Below, piece by piece: positions 33,696-43,293 of a DNA stretch of 64,000 nucleotides; the first letter of the stretch is position 1; each line of letters starts with the position of its first letter. A program made the position numbers and the translations under genes. The DNA lies in contig JAETSA010000002.1 of the NCBI GenBank assembly GCA_021769885.1, positions 124,001-188,000 of the forward strand, given 5' to 3'. The DNA comes from Bacillota bacterium (lineage in GTDB: Bacteria; Bacillota; Clostridia; Oscillospirales; Acutalibacteraceae). Under the pieces are notes generated by a model. That model was given only the letters and a program-made list of their open reading frames with translations, searched no databases and was not told the origin of the DNA.

Positions 33696-34379
33696 TTAAT
33701 CCCTTCTGTTTCTGGTCAGCAAAAGCAGACGCAGTAGGTTTGCGGCGGACATCGCAAACGATGCGACGTAGGTCATCGCCGCCGCACGCAGGACTTTTTG
33801 CGCACCGCCAAATTCATCGCCCGCCAAAAGCCCTGTTTCTTCAATCACGGAAAGGGCACGGCGGCTTGCGTTAAACTCGACAGGCAGTGTGCAAAGCTGA
33901 AACAGCATCACCGTGGCATATAAAACAATTCCGAAATTCATTAAAAACTGAGAACCGAGAAAAATGCCGAGAATCGCAAGCGGAATTGCGGCATTCGAAC
34001 CGATTTGGGCGGGCAGTAAAAAGGCGTTGCGCACTTTGATGGGCGTATAGCCCTCGGCGTGCTGTGCGGCGTGCCCCGCTTCGTGGCAGGCAACGCCCAC
34101 AGCGGCAATCGAGCAGCTGCCGTAAACGCCGTCGGACAGACGAATGACATTTGTGCGCGGGTCGTAATGGTCGTTCAGCTTCCCGCGGACGTGCTCGATG
34201 CGCACACCCTGCACGCCGTAAAAATCCAAAACCGCCTGTGCCGCCATCGCGCCCGTCAATCCCCGCCGATTCTGCACACGCGAAAATCGGTTATAGGCAG
34301 AATTGACACGGCTCTGTGCGATGAGTGAAATGATTAAAACAGGAACAATTAAGATAAAATAGTAGTAATCCAAATACAT
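33696..34379 (-). CDS. Zinc metallopeptidase, YugP type
   Basis: 227 residues. N-terminal membrane segment (about 7-21), the zinc motif VACHEAGHAAQHAEGY, then two or three further membrane segments. The family (DUF/peptidase M48-like YugP) is common in Firmicutes and sits between fmt and rsmB in many Clostridia, as here. Target proteins are unknown. Confidence 0.9.
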   Translation of the reverse strand: MYLDYYYFILIVPVLIISLIAQSRVNSAYNRFSRVQNRRGLTGAMAAQAVLDFYGVQGVRIEHVRGKLNDHYDPRTNVIRLSDGVYGSCSIAAVGVACHEAGHAAQHAEGYTPIKVRNAFLLPAQIGSNAAIPLAILGIFLGSQFLMNFGIVLYATVMLFQLCTLPVEFNASRRALSVIEETGLLAGDEFGGAQKVLRAAAMTYVASFAMSAANLLRLLLLTRNRRD

Positions 34380-34398
34380 AAAATCACCCTATATCCGT

Positions 34399-35325
34399 TT
34401 ATTCGAAGCTTTCGCCTGCCTGTAATTTGTGTCCAACCAAAAATGCTTTGGCGGTCATTCGCTTTTTGCCCTCGGGCTGTAATTCGGTAACCAGAACGGT
34501 TTTGCCGTCACCGCAGACGACTTCGATGCCGTCGGCGACCGAAACGATTGTGCCCGCAGGCGCAATGCTTATATTTTCAGTAAGGCGTGTAGTGTGAATT
34601 TTCATTCGTTTGCCGTGCAATACGGCAGTCGCGGTCGGGAACGGGGACAATCCGCGCACGTGATTATGCACATCCTGTGCGGTGCGGGAAAAATCAATCG
34701 GGCAAAGTGCCTTGTTGAGCATCGGCGCATAATTGCTCTCGCCTGTTTGCTTTGTCGGATGCAAATCACCGTTTTTCAGGGCTTTCAGTGTATCGGAAAG
34801 CACCTGTGCGCCAAGCTCGGAGAGTGCATCGTGCAGTTCGCCGCCCGTCATGTTCGGCGGAATCGGCAGTTCTGCTTTCAGAAGCATATCGCCTGTATCG
34901 ATGCCGTCATCCATTTGCATCGAGGTCACGCCTGTTTTTTCCTCTCCGTTTAAAATGACCCATTGAATCGGCGCCGCCCCTCTGTATTTTGGTAAGATAG
35001 ACGCGTGAATATTAATGGAATTGTATTTCGGAAAATACAAAATTTCCGGCGGCAAAATCTTACCGTAAGCGACAACAACATTCAAATCGGGCTGTAACGT
35101 TTCGAGAATTTTCAGTGCTTCGCCGTCGCGCATACTTTTCGGTTGAAAAACGGGAATATTGTGTTTTAACGCCTCCACCTTGACAGGCGGCGGCGTGAGT
35201 TCGTAGCCGCGCCCCTTGGGCTTGTCGGGTTGTGTAAATACGCCGACGACCTCTTCGCCGTCCGCAATCAAACGCTGTAAGCACGGCACCGAGAAATCGG
35301 GCGTCCCCATAAAGACAATACGCAT
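34399..35325 (-). CDS. fmt: Methionyl-tRNA formyltransferase
   Basis: 308 residues. MRIVFMGTPDFSVPCLQRLI opening, the formyl-folate site SINIHASILPKYRGAAPIQW with the catalytic Asn/His, and TGVTSMQMDDGIDTGDML. The start at 35325 uses GGGAGGAG in the end of def and lies four bases after its stop; an upstream in-frame ATG in def is rejected. Formylates initiator tRNA. Confidence 0.97.
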   Translation of the reverse strand: MRIVFMGTPDFSVPCLQRLIADGEEVVGVFTQPDKPKGRGYELTPPPVKVEALKHNIPVFQPKSMRDGEALKILETLQPDLNVVVAYGKILPPEILYFPKYNSINIHASILPKYRGAAPIQWVILNGEEKTGVTSMQMDDGIDTGDMLLKAELPIPPNMTGGELHDALSELGAQVLSDTLKALKNGDLHPTKQTGESNYAPMLNKALCPIDFSRTAQDVHNHVRGLSPFPTATAVLHGKRMKIHTTRLTENISIAPAGTIVSVADGIEVVCGDGKTVLVTELQPEGKKRMTAKAFLVGHKLQAGESFE

Positions 35326-35329
35326 CGGA

Positions 35330-35818
35330 TTACTCCTCCCAATTCGGATTTTCCGCACGGATACGCTCCACCACGGCGGCAGGTGCTAAACGCTCGGTAT
35401 ACAAATGCCCGTCCAAATGGTCAATCTCGTGGCAAAATGCACGTGCAAGCAAGCCCTCACCCGTATATTCGACCGTTTCTCCGTTACGGTTTTGTGCGCG
35501 TACACGCACCCACATCGGTCGAAGCGTCACACCACTCTCGCCCGGCAGGGAAAGACAGCCTTCTGTTGCACACTGCTCCCCTTTCACCTCTGTGATTTCG
35601 GGGTTAATCAGCTCCAAAAGCCCCTCGCCGACATCGATAACCACCACGCGCTTTAAAACGCCGACCTGCACTGCCGCCAAGCCGCAGCCGTCCGCTTCAT
35701 ACATCGTGTCGCGCATATCGTCTAAGAGTGTGAACAGCCGCCCGTCGAACCGCTCGACCTTACGGCTTTTTAATTTTAAAATCGGGTCGCCTTTTTTACG
35801 AATATTTCGAATCGCCAT
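35330..35818 (-). CDS. def: Peptide deformylase
   Basis: 162 residues with all three metal motifs: GCGLAAVQVG, EGCLSLPG and HEIDHLDGHLY. Removes the N-terminal formyl group from new proteins. Start at 35818 chosen for GAGGTG at correct spacing; GTG three codons upstream overlaps that site. Couples with fmt. Confidence 0.96.
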   Translation of the reverse strand: MAIRNIRKKGDPILKLKSRKVERFDGRLFTLLDDMRDTMYEADGCGLAAVQVGVLKRVVVIDVGEGLLELINPEITEVKGEQCATEGCLSLPGESGVTLRPMWVRVRAQNRNGETVEYTGEGLLARAFCHEIDHLDGHLYTERLAPAAVVERIRAENPNWEE

Positions 35819-35828
35819 AATTTTCACC

Positions 35829-38282
35829 TCAATAAATATTTTCAGGATTGATATCTGCTGTCACCGTGACCTTTTTAAAGGTATTGTTTTTGGAAAAATC
35901 CTTCAGCAGTTTCGAGAGGAACGCCCGAAACCGTGCGGAATTTTTGCATTTTAAAATGATGCGGAAACGGTATTTGCCCGCCACACGTGCAAGCTTCGGT
36001 GCAATCGGACCGAGTGCAATCAGGCTCAAATCCGCGTAATCCGTTTTGTGCACGGTTTTGAGCATATCCAAAAACACCTTGGAGGCACCTTTCGTCAACT
36101 GCTCGTCCGCGCCGATAAACCCAACCGTACACAAATCGCAAAACGGCGGGTAAACCATCGCTCTGCGGATTTGCATTTCCAAATCGAAAAAGGCGGGAAA
36201 ATCCTGCTGCTGCGACAGGCGAATCACCTCATTGTCGGGAAATGCCGTTTGAATAATCGCTTTGCCGGCCTTTTCGCCGCGCCCCGCGCGCCCGACAACC
36301 TGCGTTAAAAGGTCAAAGGTACGCTCGGCGCTTTTATAGTCATCATTGTAAAGCATCGTGTCCACAGACACCACGCCGACTAAGGTGACATTCGGGAAAT
36401 CCAGCCCTTTCGCCACCATTTGCGTCCCGACCATTATATCATACTCATAATTTGTGAACTTTTTTAGAGATTTTTCAAAAGAATATCTTGAAGCGGTCGA
36501 ATCGGTATCCAGCCGCAGGATTCGCGCTTCGGGAAGCGCCGCCGCGAGTGCGTCCTCCAAATGCTGTGTGCCTGCGCCCGAATACGTCACTGCTTTTTCG
36601 CCGCATTCGCGGCAAACCTCGGTAAACGGCTCGGAATAGCCGCAGTAATGGCACATCAGCCGATGGTTTCGCACGTGATAGGTCAAAGAAATACTGCAAT
36701 GTGGGCAGGTCATTACTTTTCCGCAGGCGTTGCACGCCGCAAAGGTATTATACCCACGGCGGTTCAGCAATAAAATCGACTGGTTGCCCGCCTGTAAATT
36801 CTCACGAAGCTCCGTAAGCAACACGTCGCTCAGCTCCGAAACAGGTGCATCGGCACGGCGGGTCGTATCCACCGTCATCACCTCGGGCAAAACCGCGTTG
36901 CCGTACCGCTCGGTTAAGGTAAACAGCGCATACTGCCCGTTTTTCGCGCGCGCATAGGTTTCCACAGACGGTGTCGCGGAGGCAAGCAACAGCAGGGCAT
37001 TATGATTCTGTGCCCGAAAATGCGCAACATCGCGTGCGTGGTAGCGCGGAGACATCTCGGATTTATAGGTGTGCTCCTGCTCCTCATCCATAATAATAAG
37101 CCCGACATTCTCCAACGGCGCAAACACGGCGGAACGCGTGCCGAGGGCGATTTTTGCCTCGCCTTTTTTGATGCGCTTCCACTCGTCGAGCCGCTCCCCC
37201 ATAGACAGCGCACTGTGTAGGACTGCCACCGCACCGCCGTAGCGCGCATAAAAAATCGACAGCATTTGCGGTGTCAAAGAAATTTCGGGCACCATTAAAA
37301 TCACGTTTTGCCCTTTTTCTAAGACCGCATCAATAAGCTTTAAAAAGACCTGCGTTTTACCCGAGCCCGTGACGCCGAACAGCAGTGCCGTTTCGGATTT
37401 TTCGTGCGCAGTTAAGGCAAGGAGTCCGTCATAGGCTTGCTTTTGCGCGTGCGTTAATACAATTTCTTCCCGCACAGAGGAAGTTTTCTCAAACTTCGGT
37501 TTGCGAAAAATCTCGTTTTCAAATAACTCCGCCAAATTTTTACCCGCCAAAGTGGAAATGACCGCAGGGGTCACGCCCGTGAAGTAGCAAACCTCTTTGA
37601 CGGAAGCGGTACCGACATTTTCTAAAAAAGAAATGACCTCTTTTTGCTTCGGCGTAAACTTCGGTTTGGTTTCAGCTTCGAAATACGCCTGCGTCAGACG
37701 CACCATTTTGATGGTTGCATCGCCGATTTTTCGCTGTGTATCCATATTTTTAAGCAAAACGCCTTTGTCGCAAAGCGATTCCAAAATTTTTACATCGGAT
37801 TTAAAACCCAAATCCTTCAAAATCTTTTCACGCTTGACGTAAACCGCTTTTTCCCGCAGGTATTCTGCCGCCTGCCGTTCTTCGGCGGAAAGGGATTCGA
37901 AATCGCCGCCGTAATTCGGGTCAAAAATATAGGATAAAACAAAATGAAGCCCTATCCCCGACGGCAACAACGCTTTTGCCGCTTCAAACAGCGTGCAAAA
38001 GGTTCTGTCCTTCAGGAATACGGCTAAGCGCAACAGCTCATTATTTAAAAGCGGCTTTTCATCCAAAACCGCCGCTATGTTTTTGAGCTTTTTCTCTTCT
38101 TTCGGCGTGCGCAGGGCAAAAACTATGCCTTGGCGTTTTTTGTTGCCGTTTCCAAACGGCACAAGAACCCGCACACCGGGCTGTACTGCGGCACACAGGG
38201 CTTCGGGGATGGCATAATCGAATGCATCATCAAAGCTGTAAGCCGCGTTTTCGACCGCAACCTTTGCAATTTGATAAGACAC
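35829..38282 (-). CDS. priA: Primosomal replication-restart helicase PriA
   Basis: 817 residues. N-terminal DNA-binding domain (VSYQIAKVAVENAAYSFDDA start), helicase motifs LLFGVTGSGKT (Walker A), IIMDEEQEHTYKSE (DEEQ box), LLLASATPSVE and VGTQMVAKGLDF. A two-zinc cluster reads CNACGKVMTCPHCSISLTYH and CHYCGYSEPFTEVCRECG. GAGGTGA lies before the GTG at 38282; the longer frame upstream has no such site. Restarts stalled replication forks. coaBC, often upstream in this operon, is missing. Confidence 0.96.
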   Translation of the reverse strand: MSYQIAKVAVENAAYSFDDAFDYAIPEALCAAVQPGVRVLVPFGNGNKKRQGIVFALRTPKEEKKLKNIAAVLDEKPLLNNELLRLAVFLKDRTFCTLFEAAKALLPSGIGLHFVLSYIFDPNYGGDFESLSAEERQAAEYLREKAVYVKREKILKDLGFKSDVKILESLCDKGVLLKNMDTQRKIGDATIKMVRLTQAYFEAETKPKFTPKQKEVISFLENVGTASVKEVCYFTGVTPAVISTLAGKNLAELFENEIFRKPKFEKTSSVREEIVLTHAQKQAYDGLLALTAHEKSETALLFGVTGSGKTQVFLKLIDAVLEKGQNVILMVPEISLTPQMLSIFYARYGGAVAVLHSALSMGERLDEWKRIKKGEAKIALGTRSAVFAPLENVGLIIMDEEQEHTYKSEMSPRYHARDVAHFRAQNHNALLLLASATPSVETYARAKNGQYALFTLTERYGNAVLPEVMTVDTTRRADAPVSELSDVLLTELRENLQAGNQSILLLNRRGYNTFAACNACGKVMTCPHCSISLTYHVRNHRLMCHYCGYSEPFTEVCRECGEKAVTYSGAGTQHLEDALAAALPEARILRLDTDSTASRYSFEKSLKKFTNYEYDIMVGTQMVAKGLDFPNVTLVGVVSVDTMLYNDDYKSAERTFDLLTQVVGRAGRGEKAGKAIIQTAFPDNEVIRLSQQQDFPAFFDLEMQIRRAMVYPPFCDLCTVGFIGADEQLTKGASKVFLDMLKTVHKTDYADLSLIALGPIAPKLARVAGKYRFRIILKCKNSARFRAFLSKLLKDFSKNNTFKKVTVTADINPENIY

Positions 38283-38328
38283 TCGATTCACCTCACCGTC
38301 AGGCGAAGGGATTCGCCTAAATTTTACT

Positions 38329-38538
38329 TTAGATATTGCGGATTTCTTCAGGCTCAATAATTTTATATCTGCCCGCAACAATTTCATCCAGCGCCAAGCT
38401 TACGGGCTTTTCGACGATGATTTCTTCATTTTCAATGGCATCGTCGGAAATCGCACGTGCGCGCTTTGCAGTTGCCGTCACCAAAGAATAACGGCTCAGG
38501 TGGTCTTTCAATACATCTTTCAAATCGGGATTAAACAT
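38329..38538 (-). CDS. rpoZ: RNA polymerase omega subunit
   Basis: 69 residues. SRYSLVTATAKRARAIS is the conserved omega helix and KPVSLALDEIVAGRY the second. Stabilises the polymerase core. Located between gmk and priA as in other Firmicutes. Confidence 0.95.
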   Translation of the reverse strand: MFNPDLKDVLKDHLSRYSLVTATAKRARAISDDAIENEEIIVEKPVSLALDEIVAGRYKIIEPEEIRNI

Positions 38539-38565
38539 TACATCTACCTCTTTTATATAAAATGA

Positions 38566-39120
38566 TTACATACTTAAAATTTTCAAAGCTTCGTCTGCCG
38601 CCGCCTCTAAGCTGTCGTTTACGATAATATAATCGTAATCCTGACTTCTTTCAATCTCGGTGCGGGCAATGGAAAGACGGCGCATCAAATCTTCTTCATT
38701 TTCTGTGCCGCGCTGACGCAGACGCTGTTCCAAAACCTCTAAAGAAGGCGGCATAATAAACATTGCAACGGCGTTCGGGTACATTTTTTTGATTTTCGCC
38801 GCACCCTGCACTTCGATTTTCAAAATAACGGTCTTGCCCTCCGAAAGCCATTTGTCCACCGGTTTTTTCGGCGTGCCGTATAGATTTTTGCCGTATTTTG
38901 CAAATTCTAACACTTCGCCGCATTCAATCATCGTTTCAAATTCGTCGGGCGTGATAAAGAAATAATCCACGCCGTCGATTTCACCGATGCGCTGTTCACG
39001 CGTAGTAATGGATATGGACTTTTGAAATTCCGCTCGTTTGGTAATCAAAATGTCCAAAAGCGTGTCCTTTCCGACACCGGACGGTCCTGAAAACAAAATC
39101 AACTTTCCCTGCTTACCCAT
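38566..39120 (-). CDS. gmk: Guanylate kinase
   Basis: 184 residues with P-loop [17 protein letters not shown]-binding [21 protein letters not shown] and the lid [15 protein letters not shown]. Converts GMP to GDP. Overlaps the end of remA by eight bases. Confidence 0.97.
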   Translation of the reverse strand: MGKQGKLILFSGPSGVGKDTLLDILITKRAEFQKSISITTREQRIGEIDGVDYFFITPDEFETMIECGEVLEFAKYGKNLYGTPKKPVDKWLSEGKTVILKIEVQGAAKIKKMYPNAVAMFIMPPSLEVLEQRLRQRGTENEEDLMRRLSIARTEIERSQDYDYIIVNDSLEAAADEALKILSM

Positions 39121-39376
39121 TGACTGCTTCCTCCGTTCCGCCTTCGCCGTTGAAACGGTTCAGAATGGTTTCCGCTTGCAAATAGGTCAAAATGACGTGG
39201 TCGCTGTCCATAATCAGGACGGCACGCGTTCTGCGCCCTTGGGTCGCATCAATCAGCAGTTTTTGCTCCTTAGCCTCTTGAATCATACGCTTAATCGGTG
39301 CGGAATCGGGCGAAACAACCGCCAAAATCCGTGCGGCATTTACCGCATTCCCGAAGCCGATGTTTACCAATTTCAT
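39113..39376 (-). CDS. remA: RemA family regulator (DUF370)
   Basis: 87 residues. [20 protein letters not shown] and [20 protein letters not shown] are the family core; the Arg-rich patch binds DNA in Bacillus RemA, which activates matrix and osmoprotection genes. The ATG at 39376 has AGTGAGG in front; a TTG two codons earlier is ignored. Place between yicC and gmk is conserved. Confidence 0.92.
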   Translation of the reverse strand: MKLVNIGFGNAVNAARILAVVSPDSAPIKRMIQEAKEQKLLIDATQGRRTRAVLIMDSDHVILTYLQAETILNRFNGEGGTEEAVNG

Positions 39377-39385
39377 AGACAAACC

Positions 39386-40264
39386 TCACTCGATATTTTG
39401 CACTTGCTCGCGGATTTTTTCGACCTCCGCTTTCACGGCAATCACGCGCTTGGCAATTTCTACATCCTGCGCCTTAGAGCCAATCGTATTTGCTTCGCGG
39501 TTAATTTCCTGCACTAAGAAGTCCAGCTTTCTGCCGATGGGCTCATCGGCTTCCATAAATGTGCGCAGCTGTGAAATGTGACTGCGCAGACGAACGGTTT
39601 CTTCATCCACAGCGATTTTGTCGGCGAAAATGGCCGCTTCGGTCAGAAGCCGCTGTTCATCCACTTGCGTGCTGCCGAGCAGTTCTTCCATACGCTGTTT
39701 TAACTTTTCGTTATATTCTTTCACGGTTTGCGGAGAACGTTCCTCCACAAATGCGACGTGCTCTAAAATCGTATCGGCACGGGAAAGGATGTCCGCTTTA
39801 AGTTTCGCACCCTCGGTTTCCCGCATTTCGATAAAGCGCATGACCGCCTTCTCGGCGACCGTGCGCACCGCATTCCAAATGCGGTCTTCGTCGGCGGCAG
39901 TCTTTTGCAGCACCAGAACATCCGGATAGCGTGAAAGTGCACCTGCGGAAATATCCGCCGTGAGACCGAACATTTCGGAAAGCTGACGCAGTGCGTCTAC
40001 ATAGCCCTTTGCAAGTGAGGCGTTGACACTGACGGTCGTTTCACTTTCCTCCAGCTGTTCCACGGCAACATAGCATTCCACCTTGCCGCGGGCAACGAGG
40101 GTATTCGTAAACGTTTTAAGCTTTTCTTCCAAAAAGCCGTATGTGCGCGGCACCTTTGCCGTAAATTCAAAATAACGGTGGTTCACACTGCGCAGCTCCA
40201 CCGTGACGTTCATACCGTCCACGGTTTCCTGCACTCTGCCGAACCCTGTCATACTCTTAATCAT
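39386..40264 (-). CDS. YicC/YloC family endoribonuclease
   Basis: 292 residues. MIKSMTGFGR start, VELRSVNHRYFEFTAKVPR and the C-terminal block RKLDFLVQEINREANTIGSKAQDVEIAKRVIAVK with EKIREQVQNIE end are diagnostic. Homologues cut RNA. First gene of the large housekeeping operon, promoter at 40320-40348. Confidence 0.94.
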   Translation of the reverse strand: MIKSMTGFGRVQETVDGMNVTVELRSVNHRYFEFTAKVPRTYGFLEEKLKTFTNTLVARGKVECYVAVEQLEESETTVSVNASLAKGYVDALRQLSEMFGLTADISAGALSRYPDVLVLQKTAADEDRIWNAVRTVAEKAVMRFIEMRETEGAKLKADILSRADTILEHVAFVEERSPQTVKEYNEKLKQRMEELLGSTQVDEQRLLTEAAIFADKIAVDEETVRLRSHISQLRTFMEADEPIGRKLDFLVQEINREANTIGSKAQDVEIAKRVIAVKAEVEKIREQVQNIE

Positions 40265-40319
40265 TTTCACAACCGCCTTGTGCGACTCCGTTTCGGAATC
40301 CGCTTGAAATTATCTATTT

Positions 40320-40348
40320 ATTTTACTATGAATTTCATTTGCTGTCAA
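40320..40348 (-). promoter_or_regulatory. Promoter of the yicC-to-spoVM operon
   Basis: Perfect TTGACA (40343-40348), 17-base spacer, TAAAAT (40320-40325) on the minus strand, located just after the stop of the DUF1349 gene. Leader of about 50 bases. Confidence 0.8.
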
Positions 40349-40353
40349 CTGCG

Positions 40354-40941
40354 TCAGTTATGTGCCTGCCATTTACATTCGGTAATTTCCATATCAGTAA
40401 ATACCGCTTTAAAAGAAGACTGCTCCGGACTGCACGCATAAATGCCGAAAGTGATTTCATCTGCGCCCTCCCACATATGGCAAATACGCATCTGCTTGAA
40501 GGTCACACCGTCCGCACTGCATTCTAAGCAATAATCGCTTTCGCGTCTGCTGAACCGATACCACATCTCTTTGATGTCCGCAGATATATCTACAGTCGCC
40601 CAATCGGAATACCCGTGATTGGTAACAACACTTCCCAATCTTTGATACTGCGCATTTTCAAATTCTACGGATGCTTTTAACCAATTTTCGCTGTCTAAAT
40701 ACATTGCTATACCGCATTGGTCAAAGCGACACTTGCTTTGGAATGCCGTTTTGACCGTAAATGAAAAATATTTTTCATCCGTTTTCATTTGCAAAATCGG
40801 CGCGTTGTCATTTTGAAAACCGTAATAAGTTCTCTGCCATAAATCCGTATTGGGTTCCGTAATGATTTCCACCGCATTTTCGGTAATTATCGACTGTTTC
40901 GGTGCTCTTATCCAAGCAAGCTCGTTTTTCAAAAAATGCAT
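40354..40941 (-). CDS. DUF1349 domain protein (concanavalin-like beta-sandwich)
   Basis: 195 residues. NTDLWQRTYYGFQNDNAPIL and FDQCGIAMYLDSENWLKASVEFEN fit the DUF1349 family, a lectin/glucanase-like jelly-roll. WYRFSRRESDYCLECSADG and ITFGIYACSPEQSSFKAVFTDMEI complete it. No signal peptide. Proposed carbohydrate binding in homologues is not tested. AAAGGAGCG precedes the ATG at 40941; the longer frame is without one. Confidence 0.85.
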   Translation of the reverse strand: MHFLKNELAWIRAPKQSIITENAVEIITEPNTDLWQRTYYGFQNDNAPILQMKTDEKYFSFTVKTAFQSKCRFDQCGIAMYLDSENWLKASVEFENAQYQRLGSVVTNHGYSDWATVDISADIKEMWYRFSRRESDYCLECSADGVTFKQMRICHMWEGADEITFGIYACSPEQSSFKAVFTDMEITECKWQAHN

Positions 40942-40960
40942 TTTGCGCTCCTTTATACAC

Positions 40961-41335
40961 TTAATGCTTACAGCAGCTACCCGCAAGCAGTTCGGGAATC
41001 GTGCCGTTGAATGTGCCGTTTTCTTCGCGGAAGCCGAGCAGCAATAAAACATCTTTTACGGAATGCAGACGGCACACAGCCGCATATGCACCGCGGTTCG
41101 CCGCAAAGTGCAGGGCGGAGCGAATCAAGCCCTCTACAAGAAGCGGATCCGCGGAGGAAGCTTCCAAATCGGTAATTTCACAGGCAGTACCCGCGATTTT
41201 CACAAGGCATTTGCCCGCTACTGCTCCGCTTTCGAGTGCGGTATATGCGCCGTAGACGGCATCTTCCGAAAAATCGGTCTGCGGAAACCATTCTGCGATT
41301 TTCGAATTGTCGGAATAAGGTTTATAAAAAACCAT
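40961..41335 (-). CDS. GNAT-like small protein with CCKH tail
   Basis: 124 residues. The middle resembles acetyltransferase strands and helix (GKCLVKIAGTACEITDLEASS, LLVEGLIRSALHFAANRGAY) but the acetyl-CoA loop R/Q-x-x-G-x-G/A is absent, so catalysis is doubtful. The protein ends in SCCKH. It is four bases after rluB and 19 before the DUF1349 gene. Function unknown. Confidence 0.7.
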   Translation of the reverse strand: MVFYKPYSDNSKIAEWFPQTDFSEDAVYGAYTALESGAVAGKCLVKIAGTACEITDLEASSADPLLVEGLIRSALHFAANRGAYAAVCRLHSVKDVLLLLGFREENGTFNGTIPELLAGSCCKH

Positions 41336-41339
41336 TTTG

Positions 41340-42074
41340 CTACCTCTTTACCTGTGCGGCGACCAAAAGCCCGTGAATTTCATCCTCAGACAAATAACGG
41401 TATTCCCCCTGCTTTAACATACCGAGCTTTAAGGAGCCGATTTTTGTCCGCTTCAGACGCGCAACTTCCAAGCCCAGTGCTTCGCACATTTTGCGAATCT
41501 GACGGTTTCTGCCCTCGTAAATTACGACCTCCAAAACCACTCTGCCCTCTTGCTTGTCCAACACGCGAACCTCTGCGGGAAGAGTCGGTCTGCCGTCAAT
41601 TTCGACGCCGTTTTCAAAGGCAGCAAGCTGTTCTTTGGTTACATCGGGACGCACCGTGACACGGTAGGTCTTGGGCACGTGGCGGGACGGATGCGTCAGC
41701 GCATTGGCAAATTCGCCGTCGTTGGTCAACAGCAGAAGTCCTTCGGATTCTCTGTCCAATCTGCCGACGGGATAGACGCGTTCGGGCACATCCCGGATTA
41801 ACTCCGCCACGCATTTTCTGTCCATCTCGTCGTGCATAGTGGTAATGAACCCGCGCGGCTTGTGGAGCATAATATACACATTCTTTTTGACCTTGACCAC
41901 GCGCTTGCCCGAAACTGTGACCTTGTCGTGCTTCGGGTCAACTTTATCGCCGATGGCGGCAATCTTCCCGTTCACGCGCACCTTGCCCGCCGCAATCAGT
42001 TCCTCAGATTTTCGGCGGGAGGCGATGCCGTTTTCAGCCATATATTTTTGCAGCCTGACTTTTGCGTCTGCCAT
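41340..42074 (-). CDS. rluB: Pseudouridine synthase RluB-type (23S rRNA)
   Basis: 244 residues. S4 RNA-binding domain (RLQKYMAENGIASRRKSEELI), then VYPVGRLDRESEGLLLLTNDG with the catalytic aspartate in GRLDRE, and YEGRNRQIRKMCEALGLEV. The scpA-scpB-DUF2953-ytfJ-dacB-rluB order is standard in Clostridia. Confidence 0.92.
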   Translation of the reverse strand: MADAKVRLQKYMAENGIASRRKSEELIAAGKVRVNGKIAAIGDKVDPKHDKVTVSGKRVVKVKKNVYIMLHKPRGFITTMHDEMDRKCVAELIRDVPERVYPVGRLDRESEGLLLLTNDGEFANALTHPSRHVPKTYRVTVRPDVTKEQLAAFENGVEIDGRPTLPAEVRVLDKQEGRVVLEVVIYEGRNRQIRKMCEALGLEVARLKRTKIGSLKLGMLKQGEYRYLSEDEIHGLLVAAQVKR

Positions 42075-42102
42075 AACATTCTCCTATATCCTGCGCGCCG
42101 AA

Positions 42103-43257
42103 TCAATCTGTGCGCGCAAAAAATGATTTGATTTTTTGAAGCGGCGTGCGGGGGTGCTCCGCCTCTTCCAGCGGGATGGTGGTGCATTCAATATCCTCCG
42201 CCGCGACCAGCGGAATCTCACGCACAATTTTGCCGTCCAATTTATAGACGGCTGTACCGACGGGGTTCCCTGCACCTACGGGTGCATATAAAAACGGCTG
42301 TACGTAGACCTCTACCTGCAATTCCGCGGATGCGTCCGCTACGGGCAGAACCGCGGGGCAATAGAGACGCGCAGGCACACGCGGCGCACTGCCGCCGACC
42401 ACAGGGACAGATATATCCTTTACAAAATCGGAATACTCCCGCGTTTGCATCACGGAAAAGCCGTAATCCAACAGTTTTCTGTGGTCTGCCCAGTCATTCG
42501 GCGCACGCAGAGTCACCGCCACAAGGGTTATACCGTCACGCTCCGCCGCCGAAACAAGACAACGACCGCTCTTTTTCGTAAAGCCCGTTTTGATTCCGAT
42601 GGCACCCGGATATTCCGAAAGCAACCGATTGTGATTAGTAAGCGTGCGTGCGTACGGCGGATTCCCGTAGAGCACGCGTTCGCTTTTTTGCCCGCAGATT
42701 CTGCGAAACTCCGTATTCCGAAGTGCCGCCGCACCCAAAATTGCCATATCGTAAGCGGTGGAATAGTGGTTGTCGGAATCCAAACCCGAAACAGTTTCAA
42801 AATGCGTATTTTGCATACCGATTGCCGCCGCTTTTTGATTCATTAAATCGAGAAATTTCTTCTGTGAGCCTGCCACCGCATACGCTGTAACGTTGGCGGC
42901 GTCGTTGCCGGACTCCAAAAGCATTCCCGAAACGAGCGTGCGCACGGTAATCAAATCATCGGGCAAAAGACCTATCGACGTACCCTCTACCCGCACCATA
43001 TCGGAAGTCACTTGGATTTGCTGTTCGGGGATTCCCTGCTCGAGTGCGACGAGTGCCGTCATAATTTTGGTCGTGCTTGCCATAGAATGACGCTCGTGCG
43101 CATTTTTGGCGGCTAAGACCTCACCGGTGTCCGCAGACAGCAGTACATAAGCCTGTGCCGATAAGTCCTGCGGTTTCTCCGCCGCATATACGGAAAAGCC
43201 GAATACTGCCGCCAAAAAAGCCGTTAGCATTACGCTGAAAATAATCTTTTTACACAA
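42103..43257 (-). CDS. D-alanyl-D-alanine carboxypeptidase (DacF/DacB-like)
   Basis: 384 residues. N-terminal signal peptide (KKIIFSVMLTAFLAAVFGFS, cleaved near VYAA-E). Serine beta-lactamase-fold motifs are SMASTTKIMTAL (SxxK), LESGNDAANV (SxN) and AIGIKTGFTKKSG (KTG). The C-terminal beta domain and amphipathic membrane helix of PBP5 proteins follow. It trims pentapeptides, in sporulating clostridia for cortex or vegetative wall. A TTG at 43257 has AGGTGG just upstream; a GTG at 43266 is an alternative. Its ribosome site lies within a hairpin (43263-43293). Confidence 0.92.
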   Translation of the reverse strand: MCKKIIFSVMLTAFLAAVFGFSVYAAEKPQDLSAQAYVLLSADTGEVLAAKNAHERHSMASTTKIMTALVALEQGIPEQQIQVTSDMVRVEGTSIGLLPDDLITVRTLVSGMLLESGNDAANVTAYAVAGSQKKFLDLMNQKAAAIGMQNTHFETVSGLDSDNHYSTAYDMAILGAAALRNTEFRRICGQKSERVLYGNPPYARTLTNHNRLLSEYPGAIGIKTGFTKKSGRCLVSAAERDGITLVAVTLRAPNDWADHRKLLDYGFSVMQTREYSDFVKDISVPVVGGSAPRVPARLYCPAVLPVADASAELQVEVYVQPFLYAPVGAGNPVGTAVYKLDGKIVREIPLVAAEDIECTTIPLEEAEHPRTPLQKIKSFFARTD

Positions 43258-43262
43258 ATCAA

Positions 43263-43293
43263 CCACCTGCCATATTTTACAATATGCAGGCGG
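43263..43293 (-). promoter_or_regulatory. Intercistronic hairpin covering the carboxypeptidase ribosome site
   Basis: On the minus strand CCGCCTGCATATT pairs with AAATATGGCAGGTGG (one bulge), 3-base loop. The AGGTGG ribosome site is in the right arm. No T run follows, so it is not a terminator. Confidence 0.55.

Noticed and set aside
35829-38387. Longer PriA start at 38387
   Set aside because: The 35 extra codons have no ribosome site; GAGGTGA stands before the GTG at 38282, and homologues start near SYQIAKV.
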